From Ferruginibacter sp. (lineage in GTDB: Bacteria; Bacteroidota; Bacteroidia; Chitinophagales; Chitinophagaceae), in contig NZ_JAQBNR010000018.1 in assembly GCF_028288465.1 (NCBI RefSeq), forward strand, positions 1 to 63,909: 63,909 nucleotides of DNA, read 5' to 3'. Shown in pieces: positions 9,069-18,560 of the stretch. Under the pieces are notes generated by a model. That model searched no databases. It saw nothing but the letters and a program-made list of their open reading frames with translations, and was not told the DNA's origin. Positions within the stretch are counted from its first letter, which is position 1. Each line of letters opens with the position of its first letter. Position numbers and translations under genes: made by a program.

Positions 9069-9150
9069 GCTGAATTTTTGATGCATATGATTAGTTTTTT
9101 GTCCTTCAATTTAACTGATGACTGTCATTATTTTCCCTCAAAAATTCAGC
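9069..9150. promoter_or_regulatory. Perfect 13-bp inverted repeat in the patatin/hsp20 divergent promoter region
   Basis: GCTGAATTTTTGA at 9069-9081 is repeated inversely as TCAAAAATTCAGC at 9138-9150, with 56 bp between the arms. It is not the CIRCE element of HrcA. The location between two divergent genes, one a heat-shock protein, suggests paired operator half-sites or a structured leader. This is inference only. Confidence 0.35.
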
Positions 9151-9187
9151 GTAACTTGAACCTTCGGTCCACCTTAAATTAAGTCAT

Positions 9188-9637
9188 ATGAAAAATGCAA
9201 AATTGTTCCCTCCCGGCTATTCCATTTACCCCGGTCAGTTTGTTCCTTTACTAAGTGAAACTGCGGTTAAGAAAGAACTTAAAAAATCTCATACCGGAAA
9301 CAGGACCATGTATCCTGCTGTAAGCCTGGCAGACGAGGCAGACTATGTTAAGGTTGAAATAGCTGTGCCCGGTGTTGTGCGGGAAGATTTTGTAGTTTAC
9401 GCTGACAAAAACTTTTTAACGGTTTGTGTAACGCATAAAGAATCGGGCATTCAACCACAAGAAAACGACGGGCAACCGGGCTTTAACAACATCTTCTTTT
9501 ATAAACGCATTGAGTTGCCATTAAATGTGGATACTGCATTTATAAGTGCTGAATATAACAGCGGCGTACTGCATTTGCATATTCCCAAGTCAAGTGAGCC
9601 TGCAGCAAATCTACATACCAGGATTGTGGTGTATTAA
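9188..9637 (+). CDS. Small heat shock protein, Hsp20/alpha-crystallin family
   Basis: 149 residues, typical for bacterial sHsps. The alpha-crystallin domain spans about residues 42-142. It begins with PAVSLADEADYVKVEIAVPG, contains FFYKRIELPLNVD, and ends with the conserved SGVLHLHIPK (the G-x-L motif of this fold). The protein would act as an ATP-independent holdase for unfolding proteins in the cytoplasm. It stands alone, divergent from the patatin gene, and a short non-conserved tail follows. Heat or stress control is expected for the family but no known heat-shock operator was seen. Confidence 0.92.
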   Translation: MKNAKLFPPGYSIYPGQFVPLLSETAVKKELKKSHTGNRTMYPAVSLADEADYVKVEIAVPGVVREDFVVYADKNFLTVCVTHKESGIQPQENDGQPGFNNIFFYKRIELPLNVDTAFISAEYNSGVLHLHIPKSSEPAANLHTRIVVY

Positions 9638-9705
9638 TTTTATTGCCTGTTTTTACTTACAGTTTGCATGGGAACATTTGTCATGCAAAACACTGTAGCC
9701 TGCAT

Positions 9706-10728
9706 TTATCCATTCACCAGCGGCATAACCTTTGAGCCAATCAGCCCGATAGACTGTACTAATTTTTTGTGCGAAAGCCCGGCATTATCCATCTGAAAAG
9801 TAAGTCTGGAAATACCACCCAGGGCCTCACTATGCCTTTTAATTTTTTCAGCTACTTCTTCAGGCCCTCCTACCAGTAAAGCTCCGAACATTCCGGTTTG
9901 CGCATTAAAGTGCGAACGGGTAACCGGCGGCCAGCCACGCTCCTTTCCTATCCTGGTAAACGTTTCAGCATAGCCGGGGTAATAGTCATCTACGGCTTCT
10001 TCTGTAGTATTGGCAACGTAACCAAGCGAATGTAAACCTACGGTCAATTGTTCCGGCGAATGACCTGCCTTTTTTCCTGCGGCCCGGTACAGATCAACCA
10101 GGGGACGAAACCGGTGTGTTTCACCACCAATGACGGCAACCATTAAAGGCAGACCCAATGTACCGGCACGGACAAAAGAAGCCGGCGTTCCGCCAACACC
10201 GATCCAGACAGGCAAAGGGTTCTGCAAAGGCCTTGGATAGATGGCCTGGTTATGTAAGGCCGGGCGAAACCTACCGGACCAGTTGACTGTTTCATTGGCG
10301 CGGATTTTTAAAAGCAGGTCGAGCTTTTCTGTAAACAGTTCGTCATAGTCTTCCAGTTTTAATCCAAATAAGGGAAACGCCTCAGTAAAAGATCCGCGGC
10401 CTACCACCATTTCAATACGGCCTTTGGAGATTAAATCCAGGGTAGCAAAATTTTGAAATACCCTTACCGGGTCAGCCGCACTCAAAACCGTAACGGCGCT
10501 TGTAAGGCGAATGCGGTTTGTTTTAGCAGCCGCAGCAGCAAGTAGCACCGTTGGCGCAGCATCTAAAAATTCCCTGCGGTGATGCTCGCCTATTCCAAAA
10601 ACGTCCAGGCCGGCTTTGTCTGCAAAAACAATTCTTTCAATCAACTCGTCTATCGCCTGCATGCTATCCTCTGCAGTACCGCCGGCCTTTGCTGACGCTG
10701 CGGCAAAACTATCAATTCCTATTTCCAT
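9706..10728 (-). CDS. LLM-class flavin-dependent oxidoreductase (luciferase-like)
   Basis: 340 residues with the bacterial luciferase-like TIM-barrel pattern: FGIGEHHRREFLDAAPTVLLAAAAA near residue 45, the FATLDLISKGRIEMVVGRGSF region near 95-120, and a conserved Trp-Ile-Gly strand (PLPVWIGVGG). These enzymes use reduced FMN and oxygen, or F420 in some lineages. The substrate is unknown. A second LLM gene is present at 20196-21224, but the two are not obviously recent duplicates. It starts about 200 bp from the divergent lipoprotein gene at 10932. Confidence 0.9.
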   Translation of the reverse strand: MEIGIDSFAAASAKAGGTAEDSMQAIDELIERIVFADKAGLDVFGIGEHHRREFLDAAPTVLLAAAAAKTNRIRLTSAVTVLSAADPVRVFQNFATLDLISKGRIEMVVGRGSFTEAFPLFGLKLEDYDELFTEKLDLLLKIRANETVNWSGRFRPALHNQAIYPRPLQNPLPVWIGVGGTPASFVRAGTLGLPLMVAVIGGETHRFRPLVDLYRAAGKKAGHSPEQLTVGLHSLGYVANTTEEAVDDYYPGYAETFTRIGKERGWPPVTRSHFNAQTGMFGALLVGGPEEVAEKIKRHSEALGGISRLTFQMDNAGLSHKKLVQSIGLIGSKVMPLVNG

Positions 10729-10931
10729 TTAGTGTTTATTTAGCATTAGCATAACTGTTTCGTCATGCAAATATAGTTGAATGACGACAGGCATTCCAAC
10801 ACCAGGATTAATCATTCCAACCCAACATTTTTCGGGCAAAAGGACTGACAATACTCAATATTTTGCCGGACGATGGTCAGTGTTATTTAAATATAATGCG
10901 GGTAGCTTTCTGCTTACTAAACAGCAAGCTC

Positions 10932-12221
10932 ATGAAAAACATTTTGCTCAATATCGTCATTTCCTTTGCCTGTCTCACAGCCATTCTCTCCCTGATGTCG
11001 GCAGGCTGCGACAACGAGGAAAGCAATACGGGATATCACTACGTTAACATACCCGGCTTTGAAGAGGCAGACTATATCCCGATGCTCAACAGCAGCAATG
11101 AGGAAATACAGTACAATGCGGTTTGTTATTTTGCCGGGCATAATTACTATGACCATTACCTGATGACCGATTCGCTCAGGAAGACTGGGAGTTATGATAC
11201 TGCGCTGTTGTTATACCAGAAAATTTATCCGATGATGAATTCAAAAAATAGCTGGGTCAGCAGTGCTGCCGTTCTGTTTATCAGTAAGTTTCAATACAAC
11301 CGCCCGGCTTTTGTAAACTTTGCCCTTACAAACACCAATCCTTCCAAAAACGTGCAGTTAGAAATAATCGCTGGGCTTTTGGAGGATTCTGCTAAAGACA
11401 GCCGGCTGCTTCAGCAAAAGGTCAGCTTTCTGAAGCAGCAACCTTCCTGGCTGCTGCAAAACGGAGTGTACCAGTTAATAGGCGAATACGATTCGGTTTC
11501 TTCCGAACCATTGATCCGTGAGTATAAAGAAATGAAGGACGACTATAAAAAAATACTGGTGCTGGATGTGCTGTGCAATCACATGACGGACAAAGTATTT
11601 TCGTTTGTTGCCAACGAATGGGCTTCCACAAAAAATGAGCGCATCAAAAAAATGATTTCATCCAATATTGTATTTGGCCATAATCACCGGCAGGTGCTAA
11701 ACTGGTATGCTGCACATTGGCCGGTATTAGAGCAGAACATGGAAGAAATGATTGAAATGGCATCTGAAAACAAGACCCGCAATATCAGTAGTGAACTTAT
11801 TGTAATGGCGCTATCCAGGGGGTGGAAGCCATCTTCGGTTCTGCAGATAAAAGGGGTAAATGAAAATGAATATGACGGGCAACCGCGTTTGTTTATCACA
11901 CTGAAGTTGCATCAGCCATACCGTGATAGCAGCAGCGATAAATATTCACCTGCATTAATAAGTATAGAAAACGCACTGCTCCAAAATCCATCTTTAAAAA
12001 ATGAATGGCAGGCATTCGAAAAGCGATTTACCAAATATCCATTGCCATCAGAATTGATCAGCCAGCAAAAAAAATTAACTGCAACTTACCTGCAGCAAAC
12101 CGCCATGTTGTTACAGCAATATAAAATCGATACGTCGCTGGCCAATAATTTTATGCAGGGGATCAATTATCAGTTGAACGCATTGACGGGTTCGAGAATC
12201 AGCAGGAAAGAAAAAGAATAG
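10932..12221 (+). CDS. Hypothetical lipoprotein with helical (HEAT-like) repeats
   Basis: 429 residues. The start was placed at the ATG that directly precedes the signal sequence MKNILLNIVISFACLTAILSL; the frame is open 23 codons further up. A lipobox (SAGC) puts the lipidated Cys at about residue 27. The mature part is almost entirely helical, with repeating paired helices (for example NEEIQYNAVCYFAGHNYY and NSWVSSAAVLFISKFQ) like HEAT/armadillo repeats. No enzyme motif is seen. It is probably anchored in the periplasmic face of a membrane or on the cell surface. It converges with the hydrolase gene at 12237. Confidence 0.7.
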   Translation: MKNILLNIVISFACLTAILSLMSAGCDNEESNTGYHYVNIPGFEEADYIPMLNSSNEEIQYNAVCYFAGHNYYDHYLMTDSLRKTGSYDTALLLYQKIYPMMNSKNSWVSSAAVLFISKFQYNRPAFVNFALTNTNPSKNVQLEIIAGLLEDSAKDSRLLQQKVSFLKQQPSWLLQNGVYQLIGEYDSVSSEPLIREYKEMKDDYKKILVLDVLCNHMTDKVFSFVANEWASTKNERIKKMISSNIVFGHNHRQVLNWYAAHWPVLEQNMEEMIEMASENKTRNISSELIVMALSRGWKPSSVLQIKGVNENEYDGQPRLFITLKLHQPYRDSSSDKYSPALISIENALLQNPSLKNEWQAFEKRFTKYPLPSELISQQKKLTATYLQQTAMLLQQYKIDTSLANNFMQGINYQLNALTGSRISRKEKE

Positions 12222-12236
12222 GTGAGGTGGTAAGCA

Positions 12237-13058
12237 CTATCGTTGATGAAAAGGTGTCACAAAAAAATCATGTACTTTTTGATTGAATTCGGAGGTGTGT
12301 TCTTCCAATGTTCCATGCCCCGAATCGGGCAATATCCATAAATAGGCATGTGGAATATGTTTAAAAATTTGAACCGTATGTTCCAGCACAATTAAGTCAT
12401 GGTCGCCGCTGATGATCAGTGAGGGGCATTGAATAGCAGTCAAATCAGTTAATGGAATATTGGGTTGCAGCCAGTCGAGCATAAATATTTTCCAGTCATT
12501 TTTCTCTTTGGCATCGGTCATTTTTTTTGTATGCAGGGCATCATAATGCTTTTGTTCATCTTTCCATAAAGAAGGAATCAATGCGGTAGAATCCGGCCAC
12601 AGATTGGCACCTGTTGAAGCCAGTTTAATTACTTTACCCGGGTGACGCATAGCCAGCGAAAGGGCTATAATACCCCCGTCGCTCCAACCAATTACATACG
12701 CTGAATCAATATGCATCTTGTCCAGTAATGCAGCCTCATCATCGGCCATCATTTCAAAACTCAGGGAATCATTTGTATCTGTCGATTTACCATGCGCACG
12801 GCTATCGGTTACAATTACTTTATACTGCTTAGAAAAGTAAGGAATAATACTGGTCATACTGCTGATGCTGCCTCCGTTACCATGTATCAACAATAGCGGT
12901 TTGCCATTACCGTATTCTTCTACATACATTTTCATTCCACGCACATCGTAATATTTCGCCGCGGCTTTGTTATTGCCATAATTCGCTTTCACCTGTGCAC
13001 TGTTGGTACCTGAAACAATTACACTGAGCAATGCCAACAACCATTTTTGCATGACCAT
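12237..13058 (-). CDS. Secreted alpha/beta hydrolase
   Basis: 273 residues with an N-terminal signal peptide (cut near residue 21, NSAQ). The alpha/beta-hydrolase fold shows LLLIHGNGGS at about 56-64 (oxyanion region), the nucleophile elbow GWSDGG with Ser126, the acidic residue in IISGDHD near 220, and the catalytic His in DSGHGTLEEH near 252. The catalytic triad is complete. The enzyme is probably periplasmic; esterase, lactonase or epoxide-type activity cannot be separated from the sequence. Met3 is an alternative start. Confidence 0.87.
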   Translation of the reverse strand: MVMQKWLLALLSVIVSGTNSAQVKANYGNNKAAAKYYDVRGMKMYVEEYGNGKPLLLIHGNGGSISSMTSIIPYFSKQYKVIVTDSRAHGKSTDTNDSLSFEMMADDEAALLDKMHIDSAYVIGWSDGGIIALSLAMRHPGKVIKLASTGANLWPDSTALIPSLWKDEQKHYDALHTKKMTDAKEKNDWKIFMLDWLQPNIPLTDLTAIQCPSLIISGDHDLIVLEHTVQIFKHIPHAYLWILPDSGHGTLEEHTSEFNQKVHDFFVTPFHQR

Positions 13059-13140
13059 TATTTTTGCAGTAAAGATAAGATTGTCTTCACGTCAAAATAC
13101 ACCAGGTTGATTCATTGGGCGTACTGTACGCTCCATCACA

Positions 13141-13461
13141 TCATACTTTCATGTGCAATTTTTCCTGTATCCAGCCGGTTGAAAAGCCATAGATGACAAG
13201 CACAATAACCAGCACCACAATGATTGCCATTACAACTCCTGTTGAAGAATACCTGCTTCGGTGAGCCGGTTTGGCGTAGCTGGAATTGCTGTTCACCGGC
13301 AACGTTGTTTTGGCTTTAATCAGTTTACCTGCATACCGGTTGGTAAAAATATCTATCTCAGCTTGATTGCTTACGACCTGCTCGGCCAAAAAAATTTCCT
13401 TATTATCCATCAAATCGAATGCCTGTAATGTGGCAGGGAGATCTTCACTTCTTAAGTCCAT
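13141..13461 (-). CDS. Small protein with one C-terminal membrane helix
   Basis: 106 residues. Residues 1-55 are soluble and mixed, and 56-72 are polar and basic. One very hydrophobic segment follows at about 75-93 (VVMAIIVVLVIVLVIYGF) with a short tail (STGWIQEKLHMKV). There is no signal peptide, so the large part likely stays in the cytoplasm with the helix as an anchor. No family is recognised. The gene has its own upstream gap of 410 bp and lies 82 bp upstream of the hydrolase on the same strand. Confidence 0.55.
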   Translation of the reverse strand: MDLRSEDLPATLQAFDLMDNKEIFLAEQVVSNQAEIDIFTNRYAGKLIKAKTTLPVNSNSSYAKPAHRSRYSSTGVVMAIIVVLVIVLVIYGFSTGWIQEKLHMKV

Positions 13462-13872
13462 TGCAGTAAATTTTTAAATTAAAAACTTACCTGTACAATT
13501 TTGCTGCCAAGGACATATTGTGCATTTAACAGCCTTATCAGAGACAACCTTCCCGCAGATGGCGCAGGTTGCCGCAAATATTGTTTAATTCATTGCTCTC
13601 TTTGTAACAACTGTTTCTTAATGGAAGTCTGCATATTCTTCCCTATTAATCTGCGGGACCGGCAGAAATTTATTTAACGAGCCACTATTGTATGACTGCC
13701 CTTTTCTCCATCCCTCAGCGGGTAATAAATTCTACTAAGCAAAAAAATACTTACCGATCAAAACAAAAATAATTTGAACCTTAGCACCCGGCACTTGTAA
13801 TATTTCTGGTGCAGAACTTGCTAAACAACAGCAAATTTGCTTATTTCAACTTATAACAATAATAACAACAAC
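13462..13872. other. Gap without a gene
   Basis: This is the divergent spacer between the small membrane protein and the reductase at 13873. The only structure seen is CCCGCAGAT (13552-13560) matched inversely by ATCTGCGGG (13649-13657), 88 bp apart, which is too distant for a terminator. No coding frame was supported. Confidence 0.4.
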
Positions 13873-14871
13873 ATGACAACAAAACAAATAGTGCTTGCCC
13901 GGAGACCAAAAGGCCTTCCGGTGGCAGCAGATTTCAGAACAGAAAATATAACATTGCCTGCGTTGCAGGAAGGTGAAGTGTTGCTGAAAGGATTGTATTA
14001 TTCCGTAGACCCTTACATGCGTGGCCGGATGAATGACGTCAAGTCTTATTCCCCGCCCTTTCAAATTGATGCCCCCATTGCAGGTGGAGTTGTTGCCTCC
14101 GTTGTGGAAAGTAAATCTGCCAATTTTACAACCGGCGATTTGGTTACAGGCTTTCTTCCCTGGCGCACTGAAATAGTTGCTTCAGAAAAATTGATCTCTA
14201 AAATTGATACTACGCTTGCACCTGCAAGTTATTATATCGGCATACTGGGTATGACGGGGCTAACCGCTTATTTCGGGTTGATGCACATAGGTAAACCCAA
14301 ACCGGGCGAAACAGTAGTGGTATCCGGTGCCGCCGGTGCGGTGGGTGTTGTAGTTGGCCAGCTGGCAAAAATAGCGGGCTGCCGTGTGGTTGGCATTGCC
14401 GGGTCTGATGAAAAAATAAAATTGCTGAAAGACGAATTTGGCTTTGATGAAGCCATCAATTACAAAACCACAACGGATATGGAAAAAGCAATTGCAGTTG
14501 CTTGTCCTGGTGGTGTGGATATTTACTTTGATAACGTCGGTGGAACAATATCGGATGCGGTGATAGCCAATATCAATTTTCACGCCCGCATTCCTTTGTG
14601 CGGACAAATATCTACTTATAACAGCACTGAAGTACCGACCGGGCCACGATTGCAATCTATGTTGCTCACCCGTAGCGTATTGATGCAGGGTTTTATTATT
14701 AACGACTTTCAAAGTGAATTTGCGGAAGGCATTCAACACCTGGCCCAATGGGTAAAAGAAGGAAAACTTAAATTCACTGAAACCATTATCCATGGCTTTG
14801 ATTCACTGCCAACGGCGCTGCTGGGACTATTCAAAGGAGAAAACACCGGTAAGATGATTGTGAAAGCATAG
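13873..14871 (+). CDS. NADP-dependent medium-chain oxidoreductase, CurA/prostaglandin-reductase type
   Basis: 332 residues. The ATG at 13873 is chosen because the twelve upstream in-frame codons encode mainly Asn (AAC/AAT run) and lack family similarity. Hallmarks are LLKGLYYSVDPYMRGRMND near residues 40-58, the Rossmann loop VVSGAAGAVGVVVGQLAK near 152-169, and GVDIYFDNVGG near 215. These are typical of the zinc-independent double-bond reductases (curcumin reductase CurA, leukotriene B4 dehydrogenase). It reduces alpha,beta-unsaturated carbonyls with NADPH in the cytoplasm. A short stem (14871-14889) follows the stop. Confidence 0.92.
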   Translation: MTTKQIVLARRPKGLPVAADFRTENITLPALQEGEVLLKGLYYSVDPYMRGRMNDVKSYSPPFQIDAPIAGGVVASVVESKSANFTTGDLVTGFLPWRTEIVASEKLISKIDTTLAPASYYIGILGMTGLTAYFGLMHIGKPKPGETVVVSGAAGAVGVVVGQLAKIAGCRVVGIAGSDEKIKLLKDEFGFDEAINYKTTTDMEKAIAVACPGGVDIYFDNVGGTISDAVIANINFHARIPLCGQISTYNSTEVPTGPRLQSMLLTRSVLMQGFIINDFQSEFAEGIQHLAQWVKEGKLKFTETIIHGFDSLPTALLGLFKGENTGKMIVKA

Positions 14872-15005
14872 CTTGTTTCAACAACAAGCGTCAATCGTTA
14901 TTTATTGCATGGCTGAATGGAAGCATCTTATAAAACAAATGCTGTCGATGGATACAGGCTTCGTATTTTAGTACAACCGCCATTCATTCGTTTAAAATAA
15001 CATTC

Positions 15006-16451
15006 ATGAAATTAATTTTTATTTCCGGCTGCTTACTCGTGGCAGCGTTAAATTCCATTGCTCAAAACAACACGTTTAAAATTGGGGGAAATTTAAAGAC
15101 ATCAGCTGCAAAAAATATACAGGCTGGTTATGAAGACTATAAAAGAATTGCATTAAATATTTGGGACTATGCCGAAGTCGGATTTAAAGAAAACAAAAGC
15201 TCACTCCTGTTACAAAATACCCTTAGCCAGCATGGGTTTACAATTGAAGCCGGTGTAGCAGGAATGCCTACTGCATTTGTAGCCAGTTACGGAACTGGTA
15301 AACCTGTGATTGGTATTCTTGCGGAGTTTGATGCCTTACCGGGACTGTCACAGGACACCTCATTTACCAAGACGCCCATTGAAGGAAGAACAAGCGGACA
15401 TGGTTGCGGCCATCACCTTTTTGGTACCGGTTCTGTAGCTGCGGCCATTGCCATTCAGCAATTGATTGAAGCGGGTAAAATCCGGGGCACCATAAAATTA
15501 TATGGCACTCCGGCCGAAGAAGGCGGCGGTGGAAAAGTATACATGGTGAGGGAAGGTTTGTTTGACAATGCAGATGTGGTACTGCACTGGCACCCGGGTG
15601 ATAAAAATGAAGTTACTTACAGCAGTGCATTGGCTTACCGCTCTGCCAAATTCAGGTTTTACGGCGTTGCCGCACACGCCGCAGCGTCACCCGAAAAAGG
15701 ACGTTCAGCACTGGATGCGGTGGAAGCCATGGACAACATGGTGAACATGATGCGGGAACATATACCGCAGGAATCCCGGATTCATTATGTAATTACAAAT
15801 GGTGGTAAAGCCCCTAATGTGGTCCCTGATTTCGCAGAAGTGTTTTATTATGTGCGCCACCCGGAAAGAGCCACTGTTGAAAGTTTGTTTGAGCGGGTAG
15901 CCAGGGCCGCCCGGGGTGCAGCAATGGGCACCGAAACTAAAATGGAGTATGAAGTCATTGATGGAACACATGATTTACTGATCAACAAAACACTGGCGGC
16001 AGATATGCAGACCAACCTTGAAAAAGTAGGTGGCATAACCTATACGCCCGATGAAATACTGTTTGCACAAAAATTGCAATCCACTTTTTTAGGTAAGATA
16101 CCTTCACTGGATTCGGCGGCGATTGTTACTCCCTTGCATACAGATAAAAACCAGGGGTCAACCGATGTAGGTGATGTAAGTTATGTTGTGCCGACTGTGG
16201 GTTTATCCACGGCTACCTGGGTGCCCGGCACAGCTGCACACAGCTGGCAGGCGGTTGCCTGTGGAGGGAAAGATATGGGCACAAGAGGCATGATAGCAGC
16301 CGCAAAAACGCTGGCTTTCACGGCGATTGATCTGTATTTAAACCCGGCGTTGATCAAAAAGGCAACGGATGAATTCAACACACTTAAGGGTGATTATAAA
16401 TACAAACCTTTACTGGGAGACAGAAAGCCGGCGTTGAATTACAGGGATTAA
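15006..16451 (+). CDS. Secreted M20-family amidohydrolase, AbgB-like
   Basis: 481 residues with a signal peptide (MKLIFISGCLLVAALNSIAQ). The M20/M40 core shows ILAEFDALPG near residue 100, the metal-binding HGCGHHLFG near 130-138, the acidic pair in GTPAEEGGGG near 170 and HWHPGD near 196. The dimerisation-domain marker FYGVAAHAAASPEKG is also present. The arrangement resembles the p-aminobenzoyl-glutamate hydrolase B subunit and related aminoacylases, so it hydrolyses an N-acyl amino acid or peptide-like amide. Export suggests periplasmic scavenging. Substrate is not determinable; no AbgA partner is beside it. Confidence 0.9.
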   Translation: MKLIFISGCLLVAALNSIAQNNTFKIGGNLKTSAAKNIQAGYEDYKRIALNIWDYAEVGFKENKSSLLLQNTLSQHGFTIEAGVAGMPTAFVASYGTGKPVIGILAEFDALPGLSQDTSFTKTPIEGRTSGHGCGHHLFGTGSVAAAIAIQQLIEAGKIRGTIKLYGTPAEEGGGGKVYMVREGLFDNADVVLHWHPGDKNEVTYSSALAYRSAKFRFYGVAAHAAASPEKGRSALDAVEAMDNMVNMMREHIPQESRIHYVITNGGKAPNVVPDFAEVFYYVRHPERATVESLFERVARAARGAAMGTETKMEYEVIDGTHDLLINKTLAADMQTNLEKVGGITYTPDEILFAQKLQSTFLGKIPSLDSAAIVTPLHTDKNQGSTDVGDVSYVVPTVGLSTATWVPGTAAHSWQAVACGGKDMGTRGMIAAAKTLAFTAIDLYLNPALIKKATDEFNTLKGDYKYKPLLGDRKPALNYRD

Positions 16452-16598
16452 TTCGCCTGCTGCTTACAACAACTTAATTAATCTTCCACATATTCTTTAA
16501 TTCTTACAGAAATGGTATAGCATCATTGTAGCAATAAATTGGAAATACATACCTGTTATCAACTATATTTGATAATCCACTTCACTCAAAATTTAATC

Positions 16599-17666
16599 AT
16601 GCAAAAGCAATCACCATCAAAGCTGCTGTTACTGATTTCTCTAGGTGTGTTTTTTAGCTGCGCCAAGCAGACAGCTGTTCCTGCAGCTACCAGCCTGTCA
16701 GCTGATAAAAGTGCAGGCAATGCACTTAAACCTGTGTCATCGGTAGTAACCTATTTAACAGGAGATGCTGCAGATGTAACTACCTCACCCACTGCAGGTC
16801 TTATTTTAATGGGTGGTGGTACAGATGTGGATGCAGCCATAAAATGGTTTTTACAAAGAGCCGGTGGCGGGGATGTGGTGGTGATAAGGGCTACGGGTGC
16901 CGATGGGTATAACCAGTATATGTATGATATGGTGGGCGTAAATTCTGTTGAGACTATTATTATTGATAGCAGGGCCAAAGCTGACCTTGCAGAAGTTACG
17001 CAAAAGATACGCAATGCCGAAGCGTTGTTTATCGCCGGTGGCGATCAGTGGGATTATATTAATTACTGGAAAAATACCGGTACCGAAGACGCCATCAATT
17101 ACCTGATCAACACAAAAAAGGTTACGGTGGGTGGCACAAGTGCCGGTCTTGCAGTGATGGGCAGTATTTATTATAGTGCACAAACGGGCAGTGTAACTTC
17201 TGCCCAGGCGTTAAAAGATCCATACCATAAATACATCACGCTGGGGCAAAATGATTTTATTGCTACTCCCCTGTTGCAAAATACCATTACAGATTCTCAC
17301 TATACGCAGCGTGACAGGCAAGGCAGGCACATCACGTTTCTTGCAAGAATGATGAAGGACTTTGCATATGCCAATATCAAAGGCATTGGCATAGATGAAC
17401 AAACCGCAGTCTGCATCGACCAGACAGGCGCAGGCAAAGTTTATGGCATTAACCAGGCGTATTTTTTACAAAATGAAACCCTGGGGGCAGAAACCTGCAT
17501 CAGCGGAATCCCACTTACCTGGAACCGCAGCGGTCTTGCAGTAAAGGCCTATAAAATCAGCGCCAGTTTAACCGGTAACGGAAGTTTCAATGCCACCAAC
17601 TGGACGCTGGGTGGTGGTACAGCCTATCATTATTATGTAAACAATGGTGTACTGGTACAAAATTAA
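16599..17666 (+). CDS. Cyanophycinase-like peptidase S51, lipoprotein
   Basis: 355 residues from the ATG preceding a lipoprotein signal (MQKQSPSKLLLLISLGVFFSC, lipidated Cys21). The S51 fold markers are LILMGGGTDVDAA near 68-80, ALFIAGGDQWDY near 142, and the nucleophile motif GGTSAG with Ser181, followed by LAVMG. The family cleaves cyanophycin (multi-Arg-poly-Asp) or acts as an alpha-aspartyl dipeptidase. Being lipidated, this one is expected outside the cytoplasm. Neighbour 15006 is also an exported amide hydrolase, which hints at peptide or amino-acid scavenging, but they lie 148 bp apart and an operon is unproven. Confidence 0.9.
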   Translation: MQKQSPSKLLLLISLGVFFSCAKQTAVPAATSLSADKSAGNALKPVSSVVTYLTGDAADVTTSPTAGLILMGGGTDVDAAIKWFLQRAGGGDVVVIRATGADGYNQYMYDMVGVNSVETIIIDSRAKADLAEVTQKIRNAEALFIAGGDQWDYINYWKNTGTEDAINYLINTKKVTVGGTSAGLAVMGSIYYSAQTGSVTSAQALKDPYHKYITLGQNDFIATPLLQNTITDSHYTQRDRQGRHITFLARMMKDFAYANIKGIGIDEQTAVCIDQTGAGKVYGINQAYFLQNETLGAETCISGIPLTWNRSGLAVKAYKISASLTGNGSFNATNWTLGGGTAYHYYVNNGVLVQN

Positions 17667-17938
17667 TTTCGAAGGGGTTTTATAAAGCGCAACTACCATA
17701 AATGCTTCGGCATTGCTGAAGTATGAACCAGTTATTTTGATGAACAATACATAGCGAGTAAAAGAAATTTAGGTTTTCATTTTAGTATGTAAAGCTTGGC
17801 AGAAATGAAGCATTATCAGGAATTGACCTTATTATTGTATTGAAAATTTGTCCGGTTAATAAGGTAATGAGGTTGCAGTAAATCAGGTTATTTTCCTACT
17901 AGGATGGATGACCCGGTAACAATGATTAAAAGAAAGGC

Positions 17939-18406
17939 TTATTGCAAACCCTGTTTAATAATACGCTGTATTATTTTTAAATGATGCCGCGTATGCAGTT
18001 TCAAAAATGTAATGGCAGGTTTTACATTCAGATCACCGAAAAAGGGATGGGTAAAGAAATGATTGGCAGGTAAGTCTTTTAAAGCATTTACATTTTGTTG
18101 AACAGTTATAAAATCTGCTTGTATTTTTTCTATATTGAATTCCCCTTTCGGCTGTACAGCAGCCGGTGCTTTTACTTTTCCTGCGGGAATTTTTCCAATC
18201 GTATAAATAAAGGTTCTCATCAAATTGAACTTCCATTTATATTTCGCGGCATCTGACTTTTTTAGCGCATTCATAACCGCATTTAACACAAGTAAACTGT
18301 GTTCAATGTGCCAGCCCACGCTGGCCTGGGAAATGGCGGGATTTATTTTTGCAGCATTTGGAATCTGTTCTTCCAGTTGCTTTACGAGACCAGATAATTT
18401 TTTCAT
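17939..18406 (-). CDS. DinB-like DUF1569 protein
   Basis: 155 residues (an ATG at 18427 would add seven). The pattern matches the DinB/YfiT four-helix superfamily, DUF1569 branch: SQASVGWHIEHSLLVLN near 35, then HPFFGDLNVKPAITFLKLHTRHHLKII near the C-terminus. The spaced His residues are those that bind a divalent metal in the superfamily. Some relatives use thiol cofactors, but the role of this branch is not known. It converges on the cyanophycinase-like gene, 272 bp away. Confidence 0.8.
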   Translation of the reverse strand: MKKLSGLVKQLEEQIPNAAKINPAISQASVGWHIEHSLLVLNAVMNALKKSDAAKYKWKFNLMRTFIYTIGKIPAGKVKAPAAVQPKGEFNIEKIQADFITVQQNVNALKDLPANHFFTHPFFGDLNVKPAITFLKLHTRHHLKIIQRIIKQGLQ

Positions 18407-18560
18407 TTTTAAACCCTTTTTGTACAATTAATTGATGATTCTTTTCAAATATACACCACTTAAAATAGCATCTCCTTTTTATACATCTATCTGGCATGAG
18501 CCCGCGGCGATTGCAATTCATCAAAAGTATTTGTAATTTTCATCCCCTAAAATAACAGGT

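Noticed and set aside
13552..13657. 9-bp inverted repeat 88 bp apart
   Set aside because: Arms are short and far apart; chance in a 410-bp gap is likely.
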